64,000 nt of DNA, from the NCBI RefSeq assembly GCF_020511155.1, contig NZ_CP041216.1, forward strand, positions 3,472,001 to 3,536,000. Reading direction: 5' to 3'. Source of the stretch: Shewanella glacialimarina (GTDB taxonomy: Bacteria > Pseudomonadota > Gammaproteobacteria > Enterobacterales > Shewanellaceae). This document shows, one piece after another, positions 16,811 through 26,200 of the stretch (position 1 is its first letter; every line of letters starts with the position of its first letter). Made by a program: the position numbers and the translations under genes. The notes beneath the pieces were generated by a model. That model did not search any database, was not told the DNA's origin, and saw nothing but the letters and a program-made list of their open reading frames with translations.

Positions 16811-17518
16811 ATGCCAATTACGATTAAGCGTCCCGTTGAAAGAAAAAAACTATCAGAAACTGTTGAAGAAGAGTTGGAGTTGATGATCCGCCAAGGCGAA
16901 ATCGCTGAAGGTGATGCACTTCCTTCTGAACGGGAGTTAATGGCTGCATTTGGTGTTGGTAGACCTTCAATACGTGATGCTTTGTCGGCACTTGCACGTA
17001 AAGGCTTAGTTAAAATCAGCAGTGGTGAAAGAACCCGAGTCACCAGGCCCTCACCGGATACTATTATCTCTGAACTATCAGGTATGTCTAAGGATTTTTT
17101 GTCTCAACCCAATGGCTTACAGTACTTTGACCAACTCAGAAACTTTTTTGAATCAAGCCTAGTACGCCATGCGGCTGAGTTTGCGACTAAAGAGCAAATT
17201 GCAGAGTTAGAAAAAGCACTTGAGCTAAACGGCAAAGCAATTAACAGTGATAACCAATTTAAAAAAACAGATATTTACTTCCATCGTGTCATTGCCTCAA
17301 TACCTGGTAATCCGATATTTTTAGCGATTCATCAAGCACTGGTTGATTGGGTTATCGACGCCAGACCCGCTAAAGTAAATGCCAATGTTCTTAATGCAAA
17401 AAGCCATCAAGATCATGTTGAGATTTTGGAGTGCATTAAAAATAGAGATGTGGAAGGGGCTGACAAAAAGCTTACCCAACATTTAGAATACGTATTTGAA
17501 AATTATTATGTCGAGTAG
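16811..17518 (+). CDS. nanR: NanR, GntR/FadR-type repressor of sialic-acid catabolism
   Basis: A 235-residue GntR-family protein: a winged HTH (about 10-78, [30 protein letters not shown]) and an FCD effector domain (about 100-230). Several stretches closely resemble E. coli NanR as I recall it: [45 protein letters not shown] and IPGNPIF.AIH.AL.DW. NanR binds repeated GGTATA and is released by N-acetylneuraminate. It is slightly shorter than the E. coli protein (263) at the N-terminus. A ribosome site AAGGAG precedes the ATG. Candidate operators occur before most transcription units of the locus, so this is the local master regulator. Confidence 0.93.
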   Translation: MPITIKRPVERKKLSETVEEELELMIRQGEIAEGDALPSERELMAAFGVGRPSIRDALSALARKGLVKISSGERTRVTRPSPDTIISELSGMSKDFLSQPNGLQYFDQLRNFFESSLVRHAAEFATKEQIAELEKALELNGKAINSDNQFKKTDIYFHRVIASIPGNPIFLAIHQALVDWVIDARPAKVNANVLNAKSHQDHVEILECIKNRDVEGADKKLTQHLEYVFENYYVE

Positions 17519-17594
17519 TTAATCTACACAAGTTAACAGACAAAGATAAATAAATACAAATCAACATCTTAGTTAAATAAATAACTCTATTTCA

Positions 17595-17619
17595 AAGCTA
17601 CCTTCAGGTAGCTTTTTTT
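17595..17619 (+). terminator. Rho-independent terminator of nanR
   Basis: AAGCTACC-TTCA-GGTAGCTT forms a perfect 8-bp stem with a 4-base loop followed by T7, 76 bases after the nanR stop. It separates nanR from the transport and catabolic operon. Confidence 0.92.
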
Positions 17620-17710
17620 ATGTGTGATAAAACAGTATTAATGAATTATCTGCAAACAATATATTTACAATATGTTAAATAAATTTGGATGTTTGTGTAG
17701 CATTAAGCCA

Positions 17711-17758
17711 ACTCAAGTGGTATAACAGGTATACAGCACAAAACAATACCACTTGAGT
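17711..17758 (+). promoter_or_regulatory. NanR operator enclosed in a 13-bp inverted repeat, just before the kelch-SSS start
   Basis: The operator GGTATAACAGGTATAC (17719-17734) is the best in the window. It is framed by ACTCAAGTGGTAT (17711-17723) and its exact reverse complement ATACCACTTGAGT (17746-17758), which ends 4 bases before the ATG. If transcribed, the hairpin would cover the ribosome site region; as DNA it provides extra NanR half sites. Confidence 0.8.
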
Positions 17759-17762
17759 CCCT

Positions 17763-20492
17763 ATGATTACTAAGATGTTTAAATTTGCAATCATTTCATT
17801 TTTGATGATGCCATTATTAACGACTGCTCAAACACTTATCCATTGGCAGGAAGTGAGCGCTACGTCAGTTGAACAATTACAAATAGGCAATGGGGCTTTT
17901 ATTAGCAGTAATAATGACGGCCTACTAATTTCTTCAGGTCTAATGCGCTCAGAGCTAGTGTCATCAGAGATCAATTCTGCCAACCTAACAAGCACTGCTG
18001 CTGTTATTGCTCAAAGCCTTGCCAATCTTAATCAATTCAACACCATGTTTGTGGTCAGCGGCGACAATATATTTTCAAGCAGTTTATCCGCCGAATTAGG
18101 TAATAGAGCATACGCCTCTGCAGTCAACTTTAATGGCACTACTCTGGTTGTCGGAGGCATTAGCCAACAAAATGCCTCTGCTTCGGTTAATTTATTAAGC
18201 TGGCAAGCCTCATCAAAAATATTACACAGTTACTCGCTGCCCCCCTTACCTCAAGCAACAAAGTCCCCCTCTGCAGTCATTCTTAACAATACCCTTTATG
18301 TGTTAACGGGCTCAGATGAGAGTAATCAATTTTTTGCATTGGATTTAAGTGCCTTATTGAACGCTGATGGGCTGCTATCTTTAAATCAAACTGATATTGA
18401 ACGTTTCACACAGAACACGTTATGGCAAACCCTGCCCGCTTTGCCCTTCGCAAGCGGACATAAGCAATATCAAAATGGCGTACAGTTAGCAGTACAAGAT
18501 GACGGCAGTGGACCGAAAATATTTGCAATGGGCGGTTATCAACTTCCATTACAAAGCCTTAATTTTAAAGCAGATATTTCAGCTCTTACTCACCATTGGA
18601 AATATGACCCTTTGGCTAAGGTTGCGGATCAAACATGGCAAGACCTGGGTGATATCACAATTGATAAAAGCCTGCTCAATGACAGAATTAACGCCTTAAG
18701 TACCTTGGGACAATCACATATATTAGCCTTTACCAACCAAGGCAGGACCTTATCATTTAATGCTATTACAAATAGTTGGACACAATATTTAGCTGAGAAC
18801 ATTGATGCAACAAATACACTTGCAGACGATCAAACTGATCTTAATCATCACCTCAATCAATCGGCTACTTTTATAAGCGAAAGTGTGACCTCGTATCGCG
18901 GCGAAATTTTTTCATTAAACCGCAATAAAGATAATCAAGGTTCATTAATATTGTGGCAGGCATCGCTTAAGCAACCGGCAAAGAATTTTGGCTGGGTTAA
19001 TATGACAGTGTTAGTGGTCTACCTTGTCTGTGTTGTTTTACTCGGTTTATTTTTTGTTTTTAAAAATAATAACACCGATGACTACTTTCGAGGTGGGCAG
19101 TCTATTCCCTGGTGGGCTGCTGCCTGCTCTATTTATGCCACCATGTTAAGTTCATTAACTTATGTCGCCTTGCCTGCCGTAGTTTACCAAAGCAACTGGT
19201 TGTTACTCATAGGAATATGGATGATTATCGCCGTGGCGCCGCTTGCTATTTATGTTGCTATGCCTTTTTTCCGTCAAATTGATGCGACCAGTGCTTATGA
19301 GTATCTGTCAAAACGTTTCAATATGGGCGTAAGGTTATTTGCCAGCGGCCTTTTTACCCTGTTCCATATTGGTCGAATGGGTATAGTAATGGCTTTAACG
19401 GCCTTAGCACTGTCTGCAGTAACGCCTTTGTCAGCTAGCGACAGTGTATTAATCATGGGCGTTTTATGTTTAATTTATTGCACCATGGGTGGTATTGAAG
19501 CAGTCATTTGGACTGATACCTTGCAAACCATTGTCTTAATTATTGGTGCTATTACCTGTTTTATTATCATAATTATGGGTTTAGAAGGAGGCCTTAGTGA
19601 CTTTGTCAGCATTGGTTTAAATGACAATAAGTTCACTATGGTAAACGCCGACTTTAGTTTAGACAGTATTACCTCACTCTCTATTTGGGTCATCGTTATT
19701 GGTGGTATTGGACAAAACTTGTCTAGCTATACAGCTGATCAAGCCGTAGTACAACGCTATATGGTAACAAAAGACCCACGAGAAGCCAGCAAATCGATTT
19801 GGGCAAATGCCGTAATAGCCGCTCCTGGGGCATTATTGTTTTTCTGTATTGGTACTGGTTTATATGCCTTTTATCAATTACATCCGGAAAAATTAGACCC
19901 AACGATCCAAATTGATCAAATATTCCCAACTTTTATCGCCACTGAGCTGCCGATTGGAGTTGCAGGTTTGATTGTCGCGGGTATTTTTGCCGCCGCACAA
20001 TCAACCGTATCCACCAGTATGAACTCTATTGCAACCACTTTAGTAACCGATTTTATTCGCCCATTTAATTTGGTGAAAACTGAACAAGGTTATATGAACG
20101 CGGCTCGCTGGTTAACGTTCATCATGGGCGCGTTAGGTACATTAGCTGGGCTTATTTTTATAAACCCTGAAATTCGCTCACTAATGGAAGCCTACTTTAA
20201 AGTAATAGGAATGTTTATGGGGGCCCTAGGGGGACTATTTGTGCTTGGTGCGTTAACAAAAAAAGCTAACTCTTTTGGCGCCATTATTGGAATTTTAGCA
20301 GGTGTGACGACCATGATATCGGCTTGGCAACTGGGCTGGGCTAACGGTTACTTATACGCCACCCTTGGCATAGTGTCTTGTTTAGTGTTTGGCTACCTTA
20401 CCAGTTTACTCACCCAAACAACAAAAGACAGACACAGAGATTTAACCGGACTGACTTTATACACCATGCAAACTCACGTGACTAAATCGTGA
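17763..20492 (+). CDS. Mutarotase-like beta-propeller fused to an SSS sodium/sialic-acid symporter
   Basis: A 909-residue two-part membrane protein. Residues 1-22 are a signal peptide. Residues 23-400 form a kelch-type propeller (VVGGISQQ, LYVLTGSDES, IFAMGGYQLP blades) of the NanM-like permuted mutarotase kind and should face the periplasm. From residue 414 to the end is a sodium:solute symporter with about 13 helices (NMTVLVVYLVCVVLLG, GIFAAAQSTVSTSMNS near the sodium site). The fusion would convert alpha-sialic acid to the beta form, or capture it, at the mouth of the transporter. It heads the nanE-nanK-nagB operon behind a NanR operator. The propeller is more diverged than the separate mutarotase at 38465, so it may bind rather than catalyse. 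Confidence 0.88.
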   Translation: MITKMFKFAIISFLMMPLLTTAQTLIHWQEVSATSVEQLQIGNGAFISSNNDGLLISSGLMRSELVSSEINSANLTSTAAVIAQSLANLNQFNTMFVVSGDNIFSSSLSAELGNRAYASAVNFNGTTLVVGGISQQNASASVNLLSWQASSKILHSYSLPPLPQATKSPSAVILNNTLYVLTGSDESNQFFALDLSALLNADGLLSLNQTDIERFTQNTLWQTLPALPFASGHKQYQNGVQLAVQDDGSGPKIFAMGGYQLPLQSLNFKADISALTHHWKYDPLAKVADQTWQDLGDITIDKSLLNDRINALSTLGQSHILAFTNQGRTLSFNAITNSWTQYLAENIDATNTLADDQTDLNHHLNQSATFISESVTSYRGEIFSLNRNKDNQGSLILWQASLKQPAKNFGWVNMTVLVVYLVCVVLLGLFFVFKNNNTDDYFRGGQSIPWWAAACSIYATMLSSLTYVALPAVVYQSNWLLLIGIWMIIAVAPLAIYVAMPFFRQIDATSAYEYLSKRFNMGVRLFASGLFTLFHIGRMGIVMALTALALSAVTPLSASDSVLIMGVLCLIYCTMGGIEAVIWTDTLQTIVLIIGAITCFIIIIMGLEGGLSDFVSIGLNDNKFTMVNADFSLDSITSLSIWVIVIGGIGQNLSSYTADQAVVQRYMVTKDPREASKSIWANAVIAAPGALLFFCIGTGLYAFYQLHPEKLDPTIQIDQIFPTFIATELPIGVAGLIVAGIFAAAQSTVSTSMNSIATTLVTDFIRPFNLVKTEQGYMNAARWLTFIMGALGTLAGLIFINPEIRSLMEAYFKVIGMFMGALGGLFVLGALTKKANSFGAIIGILAGVTTMISAWQLGWANGYLYATLGIVSCLVFGYLTSLLTQTTKDRHRDLTGLTLYTMQTHVTKS

Positions 20493-20523
20493 TAATGCTT
20501 CATTTAGCTTTTAGGAAACTTAA

Positions 20524-21237
20524 ATGTCTGTTGTAAATAAATCACTGGAAAAACAACTGTTATCGTCATTGAAGCAATCTTTAATTGCATCCTGCCAGCC
20601 CGTTGATAATGGTCCTATGGACAAAGTCGAACATATTGTTGCTATGGCATTAGCCGCGGTTAATGGTGGCGCGAAAGGCTTAAGAATAGAAGGTATTGAA
20701 AATGTGCGGGCAATTGCAAAAGTCACCTCTATTCCCATTGTTGGGATTGTTAAACGAGACTTAACTGATAGTCCGGTACGGATTACCCCGTTTATAGAAG
20801 ATGTTAGTGCACTTGCGCAAGCAGGAGCCAGCATAATCGCCTTTGATGGCACAGATCGTCCGCGCCCAACGGCAGTGTTAGATTTACTGAGCGCGATTCA
20901 TGAAGCTGGTTGTGTCGCCATGGCAGATTGTGCCGACTTTGAAACCGGCTTGATGCTAGCACAGCAGGGGTGCACCTTTATTGGTAGTACTATGTCAGGT
21001 TACCTTGACCTAAATAATATCCCGACAGAGCCGGACTATGACTTAGTTACCCTATGGGTTGAACAAGGGTTAAATGTTATTGCTGAAGGTCGATACAATT
21101 CCCCCAAACGTGCTGCTAGAGCCATTGAACTTGGAGCATTTTCGGTGACCGTTGGCTCAGCTATTACTCGTGTTGAGCATATAACCCAATGGTTTGTTGG
21201 TGACATTGAAAGTGCCATTAACAGTACCAAAGCTTAG
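20524..21237 (+). CDS. nanE: N-acetylmannosamine-6-phosphate 2-epimerase
   Basis: A 237-residue TIM-barrel enzyme that converts ManNAc-6-P to GlcNAc-6-P in sialic-acid breakdown. Family motifs include SCQPVDNGPMD (substrate entry), AMALAAVNGGAKGLRIEGIENV, GIVKRD (catalytic lysine), DGTDRPRP, MADCADFETG and EGRYNSP, ending with SVTVGSAITRVEHIT. The length equals the usual 225-240. It lies 31 bp after the transporter fusion with the ribosome site TAGGAAA and is followed by the kinase that makes its substrate. Confidence 0.95.
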   Translation: MSVVNKSLEKQLLSSLKQSLIASCQPVDNGPMDKVEHIVAMALAAVNGGAKGLRIEGIENVRAIAKVTSIPIVGIVKRDLTDSPVRITPFIEDVSALAQAGASIIAFDGTDRPRPTAVLDLLSAIHEAGCVAMADCADFETGLMLAQQGCTFIGSTMSGYLDLNNIPTEPDYDLVTLWVEQGLNVIAEGRYNSPKRAARAIELGAFSVTVGSAITRVEHITQWFVGDIESAINSTKA

Positions 21238-21290
21238 TTACTTTTATCTCAATAGTGATAAAGCCCATTAGGCAATAAGGACCAAGATAG

Positions 21291-22235
21291 ATGATCATAG
21301 CCATCGATGTCGGAGGCACCAAAATATCAGCTGCGCTTATTTTCAGCGATAAAGTAACCGAGACTCACATTGTTGAACAACGCACAATCGCTTCGGTGAT
21401 ACACACTGACTTAACCCATTTAAGTCAACATTTAGTCGAACTTTGTCAAGGCTGGATTGAGCGTGCAACCCAGGTAGCCATAGCCTGCACGGGTCAAGTT
21501 GGCGATGAGTTTGTTAACTTTCTTTCGGCAAAACAAAAGCTCCCCCTGAAAGCACAACTTGAATCGGCTTTTGAACTACCAGTGACAATTATCAATGATG
21601 CTGCCGCAGCCGCATGGGCTGAATACTGCGTCATGAAAACAATCGCCATAGACAGCTCGCTTAAAGACAATAACGTTATTGGTAGTGAAGTGATTAGCGG
21701 CGGTGACAATACCCTAGTGTACATAACGGTATCGACAGGGATTGGTGGTGGCATCATTCAAAATGGAAAATTACTGACCTGTGTCGATGGATTCTGTGCC
21801 CATTTAGGTCATGTTTCTGTGCTACATGGCAGCCAAAAAACTATTCAATGCCATTGTGGTCGAGTCAATTGTGCTGAATCCATAGCATCCGGGACCGCCA
21901 TTGCTAAACAAGCCTCAATAATTTTGAACCAAGAAGTAAGCTGCAAAGCTGTGTTTGAACAGTACTTCGCAGTGCCTGAAATCGCGCTACTCATCAATAA
22001 TGCCACTAGCGCTGTATGTGATTTAATTGCCAATGTTAAAGCTATGACGGGAACCAACATTATTATTTTAGGCGGTAGTGTTGGTTCAGTGACACTATTT
22101 CACCAGCAAGTGGTAGCAAAAACGGCCAATTTACCTTCCATTTATCAAGTCAGTATTAAGCCCCCTCAAATGGGCGCTAATGCAGACTTAATGGGTGCGG
22201 CTTTTTACGTTCGAAAAAATCAATGTCCAATTTAA
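21291..22235 (+). CDS. nanK: N-acetylmannosamine kinase (ROK family)
   Basis: A 314-residue ROK-family sugar kinase. The ATP loop is MIIAIDVGGTKISAALI, the catalytic aspartate lies in INDAAAAAWAEY, the STGIGGGII loop follows, and the zinc site is H...CHCGRVNC. It phosphorylates ManNAc released by NanA. It contains an extra Ser/Asn-rich loop (about 117-140) compared with the E. coli enzyme. The position between nanE and nagB in one operon supports ManNAc as the substrate rather than glucose or GlcNAc. Confidence 0.9.
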   Translation: MIIAIDVGGTKISAALIFSDKVTETHIVEQRTIASVIHTDLTHLSQHLVELCQGWIERATQVAIACTGQVGDEFVNFLSAKQKLPLKAQLESAFELPVTIINDAAAAAWAEYCVMKTIAIDSSLKDNNVIGSEVISGGDNTLVYITVSTGIGGGIIQNGKLLTCVDGFCAHLGHVSVLHGSQKTIQCHCGRVNCAESIASGTAIAKQASIILNQEVSCKAVFEQYFAVPEIALLINNATSAVCDLIANVKAMTGTNIIILGGSVGSVTLFHQQVVAKTANLPSIYQVSIKPPQMGANADLMGAAFYVRKNQCPI

Positions 22236-22261
22236 CGCATTGACTTAAAGCAGGATAAAAT

Positions 22262-23062
22262 ATGCAGGTTATTATTTTAGAAAATCCACAGCAGGTAGCA
22301 CAACACGCCAGTGAATGGATTGTTGAGCTGTTGAGTAAAAAAGCGCATCCCGTATTAGGATTAGCCACTGGCAGCACCCCTATTAGCCTTTATCAGAAAT
22401 TAGTACAACGTCATCAACAAGATCAAACAGATTTCAGCCATGTCACCAGCTTTAATCTTGACGAATACCACAATATCGAGGCAGACAATAAGCAAAGTTA
22501 TCGTATGTTTATGAAGCAAAATCTGTTTGATAAAATAAATATTGATCAAACAAACACCCATTTACCCACCTGTAACTTAATTCAAGACCCTCGAGTACAG
22601 GGTATGGCCTATGAAGAGAAAATTCGCAATGCGGGTGGAATTGATTTACAAATCCTCGGGATTGGGGTGAATGGCCATATTGGTTTTAATGAGCCATCGT
22701 CCAGTTTATCGTCTCGAACAAGGTTAAAAACATTAACCAAGCAAACCCTGCAAGATAACAGTCGATTATTTGACTCAGCAGAATATCAACCCACGATGGC
22801 AATGACCATGGGAGTTGCAACTATATTAGATGCCAAATATGTATTGCTTATGGCAACAGGTAAAAACAAAGCCAAAGCAGTTAACGAGATGATCAATGGC
22901 CCACTGTCAGCAAGATGTCCCGCATCAGCACTGCAACTCCACCAACATGCCGTCATAATGTTAGATAAAGACGCCGCAAGTGAGCTTTCTAACCAAGAAT
23001 ATTATATTTGGGCCAACCGGGAACATCAAAAAATCAATCAAGATTACGGCTTCTTTCTATAG
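22262..23062 (+). CDS. nagB: Glucosamine-6-phosphate deaminase
   Basis: A 266-residue full-length NagB that converts GlcN-6-P to fructose-6-P and ammonia. Motifs: GLATGSTPISLYQKL (phosphate loop), SFNLDEYHNI (with the catalytic Asp), GIGVNGHIGFNEPSS (with the catalytic His and Glu) and the ATGKNKAKAV segment. It closes the transporter-nanE-nanK-nagB operon; the gaps between the genes are 26-53 bp. No terminator is evident before the protease gene 195 bp downstream, so read-through into it is possible. Confidence 0.95.
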   Translation: MQVIILENPQQVAQHASEWIVELLSKKAHPVLGLATGSTPISLYQKLVQRHQQDQTDFSHVTSFNLDEYHNIEADNKQSYRMFMKQNLFDKINIDQTNTHLPTCNLIQDPRVQGMAYEEKIRNAGGIDLQILGIGVNGHIGFNEPSSSLSSRTRLKTLTKQTLQDNSRLFDSAEYQPTMAMTMGVATILDAKYVLLMATGKNKAKAVNEMINGPLSARCPASALQLHQHAVIMLDKDAASELSNQEYYIWANREHQKINQDYGFFL

Positions 23063-23257
23063 CCATTCTAAATAGACAAGCATCGAGTCAAGACTAATAC
23101 CCAAACCAAGCTCAGTTTAATATTGTGTTTTAAATAGAATTTTTAATAAAACTTAAAAAATTATTCACATTTAGTCTATTCGGGATACTACAGGATATTC
23201 AGTCGCGCGTACTGTAATGATATACTCCTCACTAAAATAATACATAAAAACAATTAG

Positions 23258-26200
23258 ATGGATTACTACATGTTTACTTTTAACTATCCTGCAAGACATT
23301 ATCTTTGGCTTATTTTTTTACTAAGCATTACCGGTTGTGGTGGTGCGGGTGACGACACAAGTACTAGCGAGATCCCCATAGTTCAAAACAGCGCGCCTGT
23401 TATTTCAGGTGCTCCGGGTGAAGCGACTGTGGCGCAATTCTATAGTTTTACACCTGTCACATCAGATGAAAATCAGGATGACACATTAACCTTTAGCACC
23501 ACTAATCTACCTAATTGGTTAACGCTTAATAACACAACAGGGCAATTGACAGGTACACCACAACTGACCGATGTTGGCATACACAATAATATTCAATTAA
23601 CGGTTTCAGACGGTGAACTTACAGCATCACTGAGTTTCGCCATCACTGTGGTTAATGCCTCCATAGCGCCAAACAGCGCGCCTGTTATTTCAGGTGCTCC
23701 GGGTGAAGCGACTGTGGCGCAATTCTATAGTTTTACACCTGTCACATCAGATGAAAATCAGGATGACACATTAACCTTTAGCACCACTAATCTACCTAAT
23801 TGGTTAACGCTTAATAACACAACAGGGCAATTGACAGGTACACCACAACTGACCGATGTTGGCATACACAATAATATTCAATTAACGGTTTCAGACGGTG
23901 AACTTACAGCATCACTGAGTTTCGCCATCACTGTGGTTAATGCCTCCATAGCGCCAAACAGCGCGCCTGTTATTTCAGGTGCTCCGGGTGAAGCGACTGT
24001 GGCGCAATTCTATAGTTTTACACCTGTCGCATCAGATGAAAATCAGGATGACACATTAACCTTTAGCAGCACTAATCTACCTAATTGGTTAACGCTCAAT
24101 AACACAACAGGGCAATTGACAGGTACACCACAACTGACCGATGTTGGCATACACAATAATATTCAATTAACGGTTTCAGACGGTGAACTTACTGCATCAC
24201 TGAGTTTCGCCATCACTGTGGTTAATGCCTCCATAGCGCCAAACAGCGCGCCTGTTATTTCAGGTGCTCCGGGTGAAGCGACTGTGGCGCAATTCTATAG
24301 TTTTACACCTGTCGCATCAGATGAAAATCAGGATGACACATTAACCTTTAGCAGCACTAATCTACCTAATTGGTTAACGCTCAATAACACAACAGGGCAA
24401 TTGACAGGTACACCACAACTGACCGATGTTGGCATACACAATAATATTCAATTAACGGTTTCAGACGGTGAACTTACTGCATCACTGAGTTTCGCCATCA
24501 CTGTGGTTAATGCACCCATAGCGCCAAACAGCGCGCCTGTTATTTCAGGTGCTCCGGGTGAAGCGACTGTGGCGCAATTCTATAGTTTTACACCTGTCAC
24601 ATCAGATGAAAATCAGGATGACACATTAACCTTTAGCACCACTAATCTACCTAATTGGTTAACGCTTAATAACACAACAGGGCAATTGACAGGTACACCA
24701 CAACTGACCGATGTTGGCATACACAATAATATTCAATTAACGGTTTCAGACGGTGAACTTACAGCATCACTGAGTTTCGCCATCACTGTGGTTAATGCCT
24801 CCATAGCGCCAAACAGCGCGCCTGTTATTTCAGGTGCTCCGGGTGAAGCGACTGTGGCGCAATTCTATAGTTTTACACCTGTCACATCAGATGAAAATCA
24901 GGATGACACATTAACCTTTAGCACCACTAATCTACCTAATTGGTTAACGCTTAATAACACAACAGGGCAATTGACAGGTACACCACAACTGACCGATGTT
25001 GGCATACACAATAATATTCAATTAACGGTTTCAGACGGTGAACTTACAGCATCACTGAGTTTCGCCATCACTGTGGTTAATGCCTCCATAGCGCCAAACA
25101 GCGCGCCTGTTATTTCAGGTGCTCCGGGTGAAGCGACTGTGGCGCAATTCTATAGTTTTACACCTGTCACATCAGATGAAAATCAGGATGACACATTAAC
25201 CTTTAGCACCACTAATCTACCTAATTGGTTAACGCTTAATAACACAACAGGGCAATTGACAGGTACACCACAACTGACCGATGTTGGCATACACAATAAT
25301 ATTCAATTAACGGTTTCAGACGGTGAACTTACAGCATCACTGAGTTTCGCCATCACTGTGGTTAATGCCTCCATAGCGCCAAACAGCGCGCCTGTTATTT
25401 CAGGTGCTCCGGGTGAAGCGACTGTGGCGCAATTCTATAGTTTTACACCTGTCGCATCAGATGAAAATCAGGATGACACATTAACCTTTAGCAGCACTAA
25501 TCTACCTAATTGGTTAACGCTCAATAACACAACAGGGCAATTGACAGGTACACCACAACTGACCGATGTTGGCATACACAATAATATTCAATTAACGGTT
25601 TCAGACGGTGAACTTACTGCATCACTGAGTTTCGCCATCACTGTGGTTAATGCCCACATAGCGCCTACATTAACGACCCTTTCAGCTCAAACACGAGCTG
25701 ATGAATTATTCGAGTTTACCTTAGCCTATCAAGGTGAAGAAAATAGCATCGTGAGCTATAGTGCACCAAGCTTACCCGACTGGCTAACACTTGATAAAAC
25801 CACTGGACAGTTATCTGGCACACCGACCATAGATAATCTAGGTATAACTGCTATTTCAATTACCTTAGATGATGGCATTGCCCAAAGTACGTCGGTTTTT
25901 ACCCTGCAAGTAGAAGAAAGTTGGTTAGCCCTTGCAATCGCAAGCGGTAATGCTTTGCTGGTAAAAGACAGCGATGTCATATTAGCCGCAGCCTTGGCAG
26001 AAATTGATTCCCATACAAACCGTTTTAACGACATAAAGCGGCAACTTTTCAACCTTGATTCTATTGATAACAAGCTGAACGCCATTGATTGGGACCCAAG
26101 CCATGACGCGGCTATTTTGTATGGTCAATATCCTTTTAATGATACCGTCCTTAATACCACAAGTTCACATCAAGTCGATGGACAAGACCGAGTACTTCCT

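Noticed and set aside
23183..23200. A NanR operator before the M60 gene (GGATACTACAGGATATTC)
   Set aside because: It needs inserted bases to align with the other sites, so I did not list it as an operator; weak involvement remains possible.
23391..25670. The regular repeat array considered as a CRISPR or satellite
   Set aside because: The unit is 285 bp, in frame with one long protein, without spacers; it is a coding repeat.
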